Part shown: positions 1 to 5,995 of the stretch, in pieces
How positions within the stretch are numbered: the stretch's first letter is position 1
Layout: each line of letters opens with the position of its first letter
Origin: a bacterium
GTDB lineage: Bacteria > Verrucomicrobiota > Verrucomicrobiae > Limisphaerales > J093
DNA: 8,795 nt
Direction: 5' to 3'
NCBI GenBank assembly: GCA_021839785.1
Contig: JAKCAB010000680.1
Coordinates: forward strand, 1-8,795
Position numbers and translations under genes: made by a program
Notes under the pieces: generated by a model
The model's input: only the letters and a program-made list of their open reading frames with translations
Told to the model about the DNA's origin: nothing
Databases searched by the model: none

Positions 1-845
1 CCGGCAGCGAGGTGACGGTCACCATTCAGCGGCCTTCCACCAACGAAGAGAAAGACCACGTTCTCAAGCGCGAGGTCGTCAAGGTGGACACCGTGAAGGA
101 TCTCAAGGGCGGGGAGGATTTCGCCATCGGCGAAGGACACATCGGCTACGTGCAGGTGACGCAGTTCGGCGAGCGGACGACCAGCGAACTGGAGGCCGCG
201 ATCAAGAAGCTGGAGAGCCAGGGGCTGGAGGGCCTGGTGCTGGATTTGCGGGACAACCCGGGCGGTTTGCTCGACCAAGCAGCAAAAGTGTGCAGCCTGT
301 TTCTGCCGCCCAAGACGCTGGTGGTCAGCACCGAAGGCCGCGACCCGTCCGAGCGCCGGGAGTACCGCGTCCCGGCCCGCGGCAAGCACTATGAGATGCC
401 GATGGTGGTGCTCATCAACGAGGGCAGCGCCAGCGCCTCGGAAATCGTCGCCGGCTGCCTCCAGGATTTGAAGCGCGCGATCATCGTGGGCGAAAAGTCG
501 TTTGGCAAGGGGTCGGTGCAGAGCATCATCGAACTCCAGGATGGCGCGGCCTTGCGGCTCACGACGGCGAAGTATTACACGCCGAGCCACAAGGTCATCC
601 ACGAGCATGGCATCACGCCGGACATCGAGGTGCCGCAATCGCTGGAAGACGACCAAGCCCTGGCCCAGCAGCGGACGCCGGGGGCGCTCGAGTCGCTCGA
701 CCCGTCGCGCCGCGAGGAGGTCAGTGAGGTGCGGGACCTCCAACTGGAGCGCGCGATGGATTTGCTCAAAGGCATCACGCTTTACACCCATCGCAACGGC
801 AAGCTGGCCAAACTGGCATCGCCCGAAGCGGGGACAAAGAATTGA
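1..845 (+). CDS. S41-family C-terminal processing peptidase (CtpA-like), 3' part
   Basis: This is the C-terminal part of a carboxyl-terminal processing protease. The family cleaves near the C-terminus of substrates on the outer side of the membrane and helps in envelope protein turnover. The frame is open from the window edge, and the first residues (GSEVTVTIQRP) look like the last strand of a PDZ domain, so the signal peptide and most of the PDZ domain lie upstream. A GTG at 12 is an internal Val, not a start. The peptidase core follows: LRDNPGGLLDQA, then NEGSASASEIVAG, then GEKSFGKGSVQS. By the family's 25-residue Ser-Lys spacing, the nucleophile Ser is the codon at 432-434 and the general-base Lys is at 507-509; both are present. 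A charged tail of about 60 residues follows the fold. It ends with TGA at 843-845, and tsaD starts 39 nt later. Family assignment is firm; the exact subfamily and substrate are unknown. Confidence 0.95.
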   Translation, partial: GSEVTVTIQRPSTNEEKDHVLKREVVKVDTVKDLKGGEDFAIGEGHIGYVQVTQFGERTTSELEAAIKKLESQGLEGLVLDLRDNPGGLLDQAAKVCSLFLPPKTLVVSTEGRDPSERREYRVPARGKHYEMPMVVLINEGSASASEIVAGCLQDLKRAIIVGEKSFGKGSVQSIIELQDGAALRLTTAKYYTPSHKVIHEHGITPDIEVPQSLEDDQALAQQRTPGALESLDPSRREEVSEVRDLQLERAMDLLKGITLYTHRNGKLAKLASPEAGTKN

Positions 846-884
846 TCCGCGACGCCGGTCTCCGCGCCTCGCCGCGGCATCGAC

Positions 885-1931
885 GTGCGCCCATCCCGCC
901 GGGCTGTGACGCTTCTGGGCCTCGAGACTTCCTGCGACGAGACGAGCTGCGCAATCGTGCGCGACGGCACGGTGCTGGCAAATGTGGTCTCTTCGCAAAT
1001 CGCCTTGCACGCCGAGTACGGCGGGGTGGTGCCCGAACTGGCCACCCGCGAACACCTGCGCAACGCACTCCCGGTTTGCCGGCTGGCGTTGGCAGAGGCC
1101 GGCGTCACCCCCGGCGAACTGACCGCTATCGCGGCCACGCAAGGACCGGGTTTGCCCAACGCCTTGATGATCGGCCTGCGCGCGGCTCAGGCCCTCGCCT
1201 TCGCTTTGAACCGGCCGTTTCTTGGAATCAACCACCACGAGGCACATTTGTATTCGCCTTGGATTGGCGGCCAGCCACCGCGGGCGGATTTCACGGCTTT
1301 CGAGCCGAACGTTTCGCTGATTGTCAGCGGCGGGCACACCCTGCTGGTCCACGTCGCCGCCGAGTTGCAGCACCGCGTGCTGGGTTCCACGCTCGACGAC
1401 GCGGCGGGCGAGTGCTTCGACAAGACGGCGAAACTGATCGGGCTGCCGTATCCGGGCGGACCGGAGATGGACCGGCTCGCCGAGGGTGGCGACCCGCGCG
1501 CGTTCGAATTTCCACGCCCGTTGATCGGTGAGGCCAACGACGACTTCAGTTTCAGCGGGCTGAAAACTTCGGTGCGCTACTTTTTGCGCGATCACCCGGA
1601 GGTTCTTGCCGACCCGCAGCGCCTGCGCGATTTGTGCGCAAGCGTGCAGGCGGCCATCGTGGACGTGCTGGTGATCAAAACCGTGAAGGCGGCCGCGCGG
1701 CTCGGCGTTGGCTGCATCACAGCCTCGGGGGGCGTCACCTGCAACCGCGCGTTGCGGGCGCGGCTGGCAGAATCATGTGCGGAACACGGCTGGAGGCTGC
1801 GACTGGCGGCCGGGGCGCTTTGCACGGATAACGCGGCCATGATCGCCGTGCTCGCCGAGCGCAAGCTGAGGCACGGACATCCACCCACACCGCTGGACGA
1901 GGAGATGCTCCCGAACTGGAGCTTGGACTGA
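885..1931 (+). CDS. tsaD: tRNA N6-threonylcarbamoyladenosine transferase TsaD
   Basis: TsaD transfers the threonylcarbamoyl group from threonylcarbamoyl-AMP to A37 of ANN-decoding tRNAs, in complex with TsaB and TsaE in the cytoplasm. The protein has 348 residues (E. coli 337). The ASKHA-fold signatures are in order: LGLETSCDET (11-20), the metal-binding NHHEAH with His117 and His121, IVSGGHT (146-152), DDAAGECFDK (171-180), FSFSGLKTSV (221-230), SGGVTCNRALR (281-291) and CTDNAAM with the metal ligand Asp315. All expected ligands are present. The GTG at 885 is chosen because an in-frame TGA lies just upstream (843-845) and no ATG is available; a GTG at 906 is a possible alternative that would begin two or three residues before the conserved N-terminal strand. 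No Shine-Dalgarno sequence is visible. The gene follows the S41 peptidase in the same frame and direction, probably as one transcript. Confidence 0.96.
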   Translation: MRPSRRAVTLLGLETSCDETSCAIVRDGTVLANVVSSQIALHAEYGGVVPELATREHLRNALPVCRLALAEAGVTPGELTAIAATQGPGLPNALMIGLRAAQALAFALNRPFLGINHHEAHLYSPWIGGQPPRADFTAFEPNVSLIVSGGHTLLVHVAAELQHRVLGSTLDDAAGECFDKTAKLIGLPYPGGPEMDRLAEGGDPRAFEFPRPLIGEANDDFSFSGLKTSVRYFLRDHPEVLADPQRLRDLCASVQAAIVDVLVIKTVKAAARLGVGCITASGGVTCNRALRARLAESCAEHGWRLRLAAGALCTDNAAMIAVLAERKLRHGHPPTPLDEEMLPNWSLD

Positions 1932-1963
1932 GCCGCGCCGTGCGGCGGAGTTGCCGGAAAAGC

Positions 1964-1993
1964 AAAAACCCGCGGGCGACACGCCGGCGGGTT
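1964..1993 (-). terminator. Rho-independent terminator of the ferredoxin gene
   Basis: Read on the minus strand, AACCCGC (from 1993) pairs with GCGGGTT (to 1967) in a perfect 7-bp stem. It continues, after one G-G mismatch, in a 4-bp GGCG/CGCC stem closed by a 3-nt loop. The transcript then runs into UUUUU and, one GC later, UUUU. It lies about 30 nt past the ferredoxin stop codon. On the plus strand the hairpin is followed by CATCACTGG with no U-tract, so it should act for the ferredoxin rather than for tsaD. Confidence 0.8.
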
Positions 1994-2022
1994 CATCACT
2001 GGAAGGACAGACGGAAATAACT

Positions 2023-2256
2023 CTATGGGCCGTCATCACCGATCGCCTCGACCGGGCAACCTTCCTTGGCCTCCTGGCATTGCTTTTCTTCCTCGGGCGA
2101 GGAGGGCTGGGCATAGACATAGGAATAGCCGCCGTCTTCGTTGCGTTTGAAATTGTTGGGCGCGGTCTCGCGGCACAAGTCGCAGTCGATGCACTGGTTA
2201 TCGACGTAGAATTTGCCGGGCGCGTTCTCGGGATATTTGTTCGCTTTGTCAGCCAT
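2023..2256 (-). CDS. Small single-cluster 4Fe-4S ferredoxin
   Basis: This is a 77-residue acidic ferredoxin, presumably a cytoplasmic one-electron carrier; its partner is not evident here. The cluster motif is CIDCDLC (Cys22, Cys25, Cys28), followed by AP, and a distal GCPVEAI with Cys67. Three N-terminal Cys plus the CP cysteine make four ligands for one 4Fe-4S cluster, as in short thermophile-type ferredoxins. Cys60 (KQCQEAKEG) sits where such proteins have one half of a disulfide, but the other half is Ala32 here. The ATG at 2256 is preferred over an upstream start at 2307 because homologs begin just before a short lead-in like MADKANKYPENAPGKF. The gene is convergent with tsaD, divergent from the FAH gene, and followed by a strong terminator. 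No Shine-Dalgarno is seen. The annotation as ferredoxin is secure; its redox partner is unknown. Confidence 0.92.
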   Translation of the reverse strand: MADKANKYPENAPGKFYVDNQCIDCDLCRETAPNNFKRNEDGGYSYVYAQPSSPEEEKQCQEAKEGCPVEAIGDDGP

Positions 2257-2405
2257 AGAGATCGTTAGTTCGTGGGCGAAGGATGCGGTCGGCCCGGTCA
2301 AAATCAAGCCTCATTTCAGGCCCGGATTGTTTCACGTCTTTCCGATGCTTGGAGTTTCGGCTTGCGGTCCGCCAGTGGTCTTTGTTACGAACTTGGCATT
2401 CGTTT
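2257..2405. other. Divergent intergenic region between ferredoxin and FAH genes
   Basis: These 149 nt must hold the promoters of both the ferredoxin (minus) and the FAH-family gene (plus). I looked for -35/-10 pairs on both strands and found only poor matches, such as TTGCGG followed at 17 nt by TTACGA on the plus strand. I do not call a specific promoter. The region is less GC-rich than the flanking genes, as expected for a promoter region. No strong inverted repeat is visible. Confidence 0.4.
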
Positions 2406-3161
2406 ATGGCTGCCATAGGCCGCTTCCAGAAGGGTGACGACACCTTTTACGCAAAGGTCGTGGACGGGGAACTGTTCCGGCTGATCGGCGATGTTTTTGG
2501 TTCTCCTTCATTTGAGAAGAAGCCCACTTCCTTGAAAGGGGTCAAGACCCTGGTGCCCGTGACGCCTTCCAAGGTGATCGCGGTGGGATTAAACTACGCG
2601 GACCACGCCCGCGAGAGTGGGAAACCCGTGCCCAAGGAACCGCTCTTCTGGCTCAAGGCGCCGACGTCTCTGTTGCCGGACGGCGGCAAGATCGAGATCC
2701 CGTTCGCCGCGCATCGCGTGGATTTCGAGGCCGAACTGGCGGTGATCATCGGCCGCCGGGTGCGCAACGTGACGCCCGCCGCCGCCGCGCGGTACATCTT
2801 CGGCTACACCGCCGCGCAAGATGTCAGCGACCGCACCATCCAAAACGCCGAGAGCCAGTGGGCGCGGTGCAAGTCGTTCGACACGTTCACGCCGCTGGGG
2901 CCCTACGTGGAGACCAAGATCGACCCGCACGACCTCTCGATCCAACTCTTCCAGAACGGCCAGCTCCGCCAGAACTCGAACACGAGCCAGCTTATCTTCA
3001 ACTGTTTTCACCTCGTGAGTTTCATCTCGACGAACATGACCCTCCTGCCCGGCGACGTGATCCTGACCGGCACGCCCAGCGGCGTGGGGCCGATCGAATC
3101 GGGCGACCGGATCGAGGTGCGCATTCAGGGCATGGCGCCGCTGGTGAACACCGTGAAGTGA
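2406..3161 (+). CDS. Fumarylacetoacetate hydrolase (FAH) family protein
   Basis: This is a 251-residue member of the FAH fold, which includes acylpyruvases, oxaloacetate decarboxylases and hydroxymuconate isomerases acting on 2-oxo or 1,3-dicarbonyl acids. The N-terminal small domain covers about residues 1-45. The catalytic domain opens with KVIAVGLNYADHARESG (56-72). The metal ligands are Glu108 and Glu110 (DFEAELAVIIG) and Asp139 (AAQDVSDR), with the 31-residue spacing seen in FAHD1-type enzymes. The closing signature LLPGDVILTGTPSGVGP (213-229) is intact. The ATG at 2406 is chosen because MAAIGRFQKGDDTFYAKV matches the usual family start; the open frame runs on up to an ATG at 2283, but that stretch looks noncoding. 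No Shine-Dalgarno is visible. A single-gene context gives no pathway, so the substrate cannot be named; the family call is secure. Confidence 0.93.
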   Translation: MAAIGRFQKGDDTFYAKVVDGELFRLIGDVFGSPSFEKKPTSLKGVKTLVPVTPSKVIAVGLNYADHARESGKPVPKEPLFWLKAPTSLLPDGGKIEIPFAAHRVDFEAELAVIIGRRVRNVTPAAAARYIFGYTAAQDVSDRTIQNAESQWARCKSFDTFTPLGPYVETKIDPHDLSIQLFQNGQLRQNSNTSQLIFNCFHLVSFISTNMTLLPGDVILTGTPSGVGPIESGDRIEVRIQGMAPLVNTVK

Positions 3162-3178
3162 CCTCGCGCTTGGCGGTG

Positions 3179-3219
3179 CTTGGCCAAGTCAGTCCTCGCG
3201 AGGCGGCGTGACCCGCCTC
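3179..3219 (+). promoter_or_regulatory. Overlapping palindromes in the FAH-proS gap / proS leader
   Basis: Three inverted repeats crowd the 71-nt gap. CTTGGCCAAG (3179-3188) and CCTCGCGAGG (3194-3203) are perfect 10-nt palindromes 5 nt apart. GAGGCGG (3200-3206) pairs with CCGCCTC (3213-3219) in a perfect 7-bp stem with a 6-nt loop. The second and third share bases 3200-3203, so in RNA they cannot both form. The last stem is followed by ATTCCGATTTTG and then the proS ATG at 3233. This may be a weak terminator for the FAH gene or a structured leader of proS; the function is inferred only. Confidence 0.45.
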
Positions 3220-3232
3220 ATTCCGATTTTGT

Positions 3233-4993
3233 ATGCGCTGGACCCAAACCTTTATTCCCACCCTCAAGGAAACGCCGGCCGACGCCGAGATCGCGTCGCA
3301 TAAACTGCTATTGCGCGCCGGCTTGGTCCGCAAGCTCACCGGCGGGCTGTACACGTTCCTGCCGTTGGGCGTGCGCGTACTGCGCAAGATCGAGCGGATC
3401 GTCCGCGAGGAAATGGATCGCGCTGGCGCCATCGAAGTTTCCATGCCCTGCCTCCAGCCGCCGGACATCTGGCAACAGAGCGGGCGCTATACCACTGCGG
3501 CCGAAGTGCTTTACCACGTCTTCGACCGCGCGAAAAAAGAGTGGGTTCTCAGTCCCACCGCTGAGGAAGTCATTACTCAACTGGCCGCGAACGAGCTGAG
3601 TTCCTACCGGCAACTGCCGCGCAATTTCTATCAAATCGGCGTGAAGTTCCGCGACGAGATCCGTCCCCGCTTCGGCCTGATGCGGGCGAAGGAATTCGTG
3701 ATGAAGGACGCGTACAGTTTCGACGTGAGTGACGAGGCGGCGATGGTGAGCTACCGGAAAATGTACGACGCCTATACGCGCATCTTTGCGCGCTGCGGCT
3801 TGCGCGCCTTCCCGGTCGAGGCCGACACGGGGGTCATCGGCGGCAACTACTCGCACGAGTTCATGGTTCCGGCGGAGACCGGCGAAAATGAGGTCGTTTA
3901 TTGCGAGACCGGCACCTACGCGGCGAACATCGAAAAGGCGACTAGTCGCGGACCGTTGATTGCAACCCCGACCGCAGGCACGGGGCCGACGCCGGAGAAG
4001 TTTCCGACGCCCGGCGTTGTCACCATCGAGGCGTTGGCCGCGGCGCCGTACCACGTGGCCGCGCATCAGCAGATCAAGACGTTGGTGTACGTCGCCGACT
4101 CGAAGCCGATCCTGGTTTTGCTCCGCGGCGACGACCAGTTGAACGAGGCGAAACTGATGGCTCGCACCGGCGCGGCCCAAGTCCGGCCCGCCACCGCCGA
4201 CGAGGTATTCGCCGCGTTGGGCGCCCATCCGGGCAGCCTGGGCGCGGTGAAGACCACCCTGAAGGCAGCGGACTTGAAGGTCTATGCCGACCTCGCGCTC
4301 CAAGGCGCCGCGGGTATGATGACCGGCGCGAACGAGGACGGATTCCATTTCCGGCACGTCGAGATCGCTCGTGACATCCACGTCACCCAATGGGCGGATT
4401 TCCGCACCGTGCGGGCCGGCGAACTCGACGTCGAGACCGGGCAACCGCTCAAAATCCGCCGCGCCATCGAAGTGGGGCACGTGTTCAAACTGGGCACCAA
4501 GTACAGCGAAAAGATGAGCGCGCTGTACCTCGACGAAGCCGGCAAGCAGCACCCGTGCGTCATGGGTTGCTATGGCATCGGGATCACGCGGACGTTGCAG
4601 GCCATCATCGAACAGGGCAACGACAAGGACGGCATCCTCTGGCCGCTGCCGACCGCGCCGTTTGCCGTGTGCCTCACGCCGCTGAGCGTGGCGCCCGACA
4701 GCGCTCCGATGAAACTTGCGGAGCAACTTTACGCCGAACTGATGGCGCGCGGGGTGGAGGTGATTCTCGACGATCGCGACGAACGGCCCGGAGTGAAATT
4801 CAAGGACGCCGACCTGATCGGCTTTCCGCTGCGGGTCAATCTGGGTGAAAAGGCGCTGGCGCGCGGCGAAATCGAGATCAAACCGCGCGGTGGCAACCTC
4901 GGTTGCGTCAAGGCCGAAGCCGCCCTCGCAGCCATTTGCGACTGGCTGGCCGGCGAAACGGCGCGCTACGCCGCGGCGGTTTCCGGCGCTTAA
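3233..4993 (+). CDS. proS: Prolyl-tRNA synthetase ProS (bacterial type)
   Basis: ProS charges tRNA-Pro with proline via prolyl-adenylate, as a cytoplasmic class II synthetase. It has 586 residues (E. coli 572). The N-terminal MRWTQTFIPTLKETPADAEI and the class II catalytic core come first, with motif 1 near 47-75 and motif 2 near 132-160 (NFYQIGVKFRDEIRPRFGLM). A YbaK-like editing insertion (INS) spans roughly 225-395, containing TLVYVADSKPILVLLRGDDQ; in this family it hydrolyses mischarged Ala-tRNA-Pro. Motif 3 is GCYGIGITR (445-453), and the anticodon-binding domain covers about 475-575 (DDRDERPGVKFKDADLIGFP). The length and domain order are normal for the bacterial form. The ATG at 3233 is chosen because the family starts at this motif; no Shine-Dalgarno is seen. 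It lies 71 nt after the FAH gene in a palindrome-rich gap and is convergent with the DUF190 gene. The assignment is very secure. Confidence 0.98.
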   Translation: MRWTQTFIPTLKETPADAEIASHKLLLRAGLVRKLTGGLYTFLPLGVRVLRKIERIVREEMDRAGAIEVSMPCLQPPDIWQQSGRYTTAAEVLYHVFDRAKKEWVLSPTAEEVITQLAANELSSYRQLPRNFYQIGVKFRDEIRPRFGLMRAKEFVMKDAYSFDVSDEAAMVSYRKMYDAYTRIFARCGLRAFPVEADTGVIGGNYSHEFMVPAETGENEVVYCETGTYAANIEKATSRGPLIATPTAGTGPTPEKFPTPGVVTIEALAAAPYHVAAHQQIKTLVYVADSKPILVLLRGDDQLNEAKLMARTGAAQVRPATADEVFAALGAHPGSLGAVKTTLKAADLKVYADLALQGAAGMMTGANEDGFHFRHVEIARDIHVTQWADFRTVRAGELDVETGQPLKIRRAIEVGHVFKLGTKYSEKMSALYLDEAGKQHPCVMGCYGIGITRTLQAIIEQGNDKDGILWPLPTAPFAVCLTPLSVAPDSAPMKLAEQLYAELMARGVEVILDDRDERPGVKFKDADLIGFPLRVNLGEKALARGEIEIKPRGGNLGCVKAEAALAAICDWLAGETARYAAAVSGA

Positions 4994-5017
4994 CCGTCTC
5001 CAAGCGTCCGCCGGGGT

Positions 5018-5057
5018 TGGCACATTTTATGTCGCAATTGCGACAAATTTTGTGCCA
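5018..5057. repeat. 40-nt imperfect inverted repeat between convergent proS and DUF190 genes
   Basis: The arms TGGCACA (5018-5024) and TGTGCCA (5051-5057) enclose a perfect 16-nt palindrome, TGTCGCAATTGCGACA (5030-5045). Between them is an A/T internal loop. Sixteen of 20 possible pairs form, and the centre falls between 5037 and 5038. The element fills most of the 69 nt between the proS stop and the DUF190 stop. On the plus strand the core stem is followed by AATTTTG, so it may work as a terminator for one or both genes; it could also be a protein-binding palindrome or a dispersed repeat. Confidence 0.7.
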
Positions 5058-5062
5058 GCGCC

Positions 5063-5422
5063 TCAGGTTGCCGGGGATGGCGGCACGTCGTTGCCGGCGC
5101 GGTAGTCGATCACCCGAATTTTCTCCAATGTCACCAAGCCGCCTTGCATCATGTCGTCCAGCACCGGCAGGAACTCGCGCAGTTTTTCCTCCGTGTCCAC
5201 GATCTCGATTACCAGCGGCAGGTCCATCGAGAGCCGGAGGATCTTGGCGGTGTGGAGCCGGCTGGACTTGCCGAAGCCCATTGGCCCGCGCAGGACGGTC
5301 GCGCCGGCCAGGTGCAGCTCGCGCGCCTTGAGCACGATGGCCTCGTAAAGCGGCTGGTGCTTCCAGCGGTCGCTTTCGCCGAGGAAGACCCGTAACAGCA
5401 TGGCTTCGTGGGGCAGGTGCAT
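5063..5422 (-). CDS. DUF190 domain protein, CrcB-linked (PII-like fold)
   Basis: This is a 119-residue protein of the DUF190 family, which often sits next to crcB and has a PII/GlnB-like ferredoxin fold. Its molecular role is not settled, and a link to fluoride or ion export is inferred from gene neighbourhood. The family core is clear: LLRVFLGESDRWKHQPLYEA (9-28), GATVLRGPMGFGKSSRLHTA (40-59), then LRLSMDLPLVIEIVDTEEKL (62-81). The ATG at 5422 is favoured over an internal ATG at 5401 because AAAGG lies about 9 nt upstream of it, one of the few Shine-Dalgarno-like sites in the window. The start is 1 nt past the crcB stop codon, so the two genes are surely co-transcribed and translationally coupled, under the riboswitch upstream of crcB. 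The short stretch GPMGFGKS looks like a Walker A loop, but the fold is not a P-loop NTPase. Confidence 0.9.
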   Translation of the reverse strand: MHLPHEAMLLRVFLGESDRWKHQPLYEAIVLKARELHLAGATVLRGPMGFGKSSRLHTAKILRLSMDLPLVIEIVDTEEKLREFLPVLDDMMQGGLVTLEKIRVIDYRAGNDVPPSPAT

Positions 5423-5423
5423 G

Positions 5424-5822
5424 TCAATGACCTTTCATCGAATTGAAGCTGACCGCCAGCAAGTGGCCCAGCCAGACGCCGACCAGACACAGCCCGAGCG
5501 ACAGCACGGAGTTCGCGCCCGCTTTGAACCATTGCCCGTCCTCGGCCAGCGTCAGCGTCTGGAGGCTGAACGAGGAAAAGGTGGTGTAACCGCCGCAGAC
5601 GCCCAGCATGAAGAACTGCCGGAAGGGAGCCGGGGCCAGCCAACGGCCTTCGGGTCCGGTCGCCGTGGCAAAGAGACCGATCACGAAACAGCCGCTGACG
5701 TTCACGACCAGTGTGCCCCACGGAAACGTCTGGCCGAAACGGTCCGCGACGACGCCGGAAAGCCACCACCGGCCCAGAGAACCCAGGCCGCCGCCGAGGA
5801 AAATCCACAGTGCATTCAACAT
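5424..5822 (-). CDS. crcB: Fluoride channel/exporter CrcB (Fluc)
   Basis: CrcB (Fluc) is a small membrane protein that works as an antiparallel dimer and lets fluoride leave the cell. This one has 132 residues, the usual size, with four hydrophobic segments: about 3-25, 36-54, 67-90 and 102-126. The conserved GTLVVNVSG has Asn41, and GVCGGYTTFSSFS (74-86) carries Phe82 and Phe85 of the 'Phe box' that lines the pore. The N-terminal LGGGLGSLGRW is also typical. The ATG at 5822 is chosen because MLNALWIFLGGGLGS matches homologs; the open frame reaches GTG 5840, but that codon lies inside the riboswitch expression platform. A GGGG run 5-9 nt before the ATG could be the ribosome site. A fluoride riboswitch lies directly upstream, and a DUF190 gene follows after 1 nt. 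The functional call is strong because gene and riboswitch support each other. Confidence 0.97.
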   Translation of the reverse strand: MLNALWIFLGGGLGSLGRWWLSGVVADRFGQTFPWGTLVVNVSGCFVIGLFATATGPEGRWLAPAPFRQFFMLGVCGGYTTFSSFSLQTLTLAEDGQWFKAGANSVLSLGLCLVGVWLGHLLAVSFNSMKGH

Positions 5823-5857
5823 AAAAGCCCCGCCAGCCACGCGTGGCGCTGGTAGGA
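5823..5857 (-). promoter_or_regulatory. Riboswitch expression platform (terminator/sequestor hairpin) before crcB
   Basis: On the minus strand, CCAGC (5852-5848) can pair with GCUGG (5838-5834). The pairing can extend past one A-C mismatch, with UCCU (5857-5854) on GGGG (5832-5829 region, including G-U pairs). UCCUAC is part of the conserved 3' strand of the fluoride aptamer, so this hairpin and the folded aptamer exclude each other. CUUUU follows directly before the crcB AUG. The hairpin could terminate transcription or hide the GGGG ribosome site; fluoride binding would prevent it. The mechanism is inferred from pairing. Confidence 0.65.
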
Positions 5858-5922
5858 GTCATCAGCACTGAGATCGCTCAGGCGGTTCTCTCGCGACGCG
5901 AGACGGCAAACCCCATTGCCGG
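5852..5922 (-). ncRNA. Fluoride riboswitch (crcB motif)
   Basis: This is a fluoride-sensing aptamer on the strand of crcB, ending about 30 nt before its start codon. Read on the minus strand, the first stem-loop is GGCAAUGGGGUUUGCC (5920-5905). The variable region has its own stem UCUCGC/GCGAGA (5903-5889), then the conserved AACCGCC (5887-5881), a CUGAG/CUCAG hairpin (5881-5868), and the hallmark CUGAUGACUCCUAC (5865-5852). The loop GGGGU of the first stem can pair with ACUCC of the last strand, giving the pseudoknot known for this class. These parts occur in the right order and spacing, and the downstream gene is the classic target. In this family fluoride binding turns on the exporter. No clear promoter was found upstream. 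Confidence 0.95.
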
Positions 5923-5995
5923 CGCGAAAAGTGTCAGCCCCCGCCGGGCGCCGCAAGCGCATTCCCCAACACCCCACCGAACCGGGGCCATGAGA

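Noticed and set aside
842..1531. A 229-codon plus-strand frame overlapping tsaD
   Set aside because: Arg-rich shadow of tsaD in another frame; tsaD has all family motifs.
1932..1946. GCCGC/GCGGC hairpin right after tsaD as a terminator
   Set aside because: Only 5 bp with a 5-nt loop and no U-tract after it; such short GC pairings are expected by chance here.
2257..2307. N-terminal extension of the ferredoxin to 2307
   Set aside because: The extra 17 residues are not ferredoxin-like, and MADK at 2256 is a natural start.
2283..2405. N-terminal extension of the FAH-family protein from ATG 2283
   Set aside because: The extra 41 residues do not resemble the family and would fill the divergent promoter region; ATG 2406 fits the usual start.
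3308..5023. A 571-codon open frame antisense to proS
   Set aside because: It is a GC-rich shadow: proS is unmistakable on the other strand, and the antisense translation is Arg/Ala/Gly/His-rich with no recognisable domain.
5018..5035. Sigma-54 (-24/-12) promoter, because both arms of the inverted repeat begin TGGCACA
   Set aside because: At the -12 position the strands read ATGT and TTGT rather than TTGC, and either promoter would read antisense into a neighbouring gene. The match comes from the palindrome arms.
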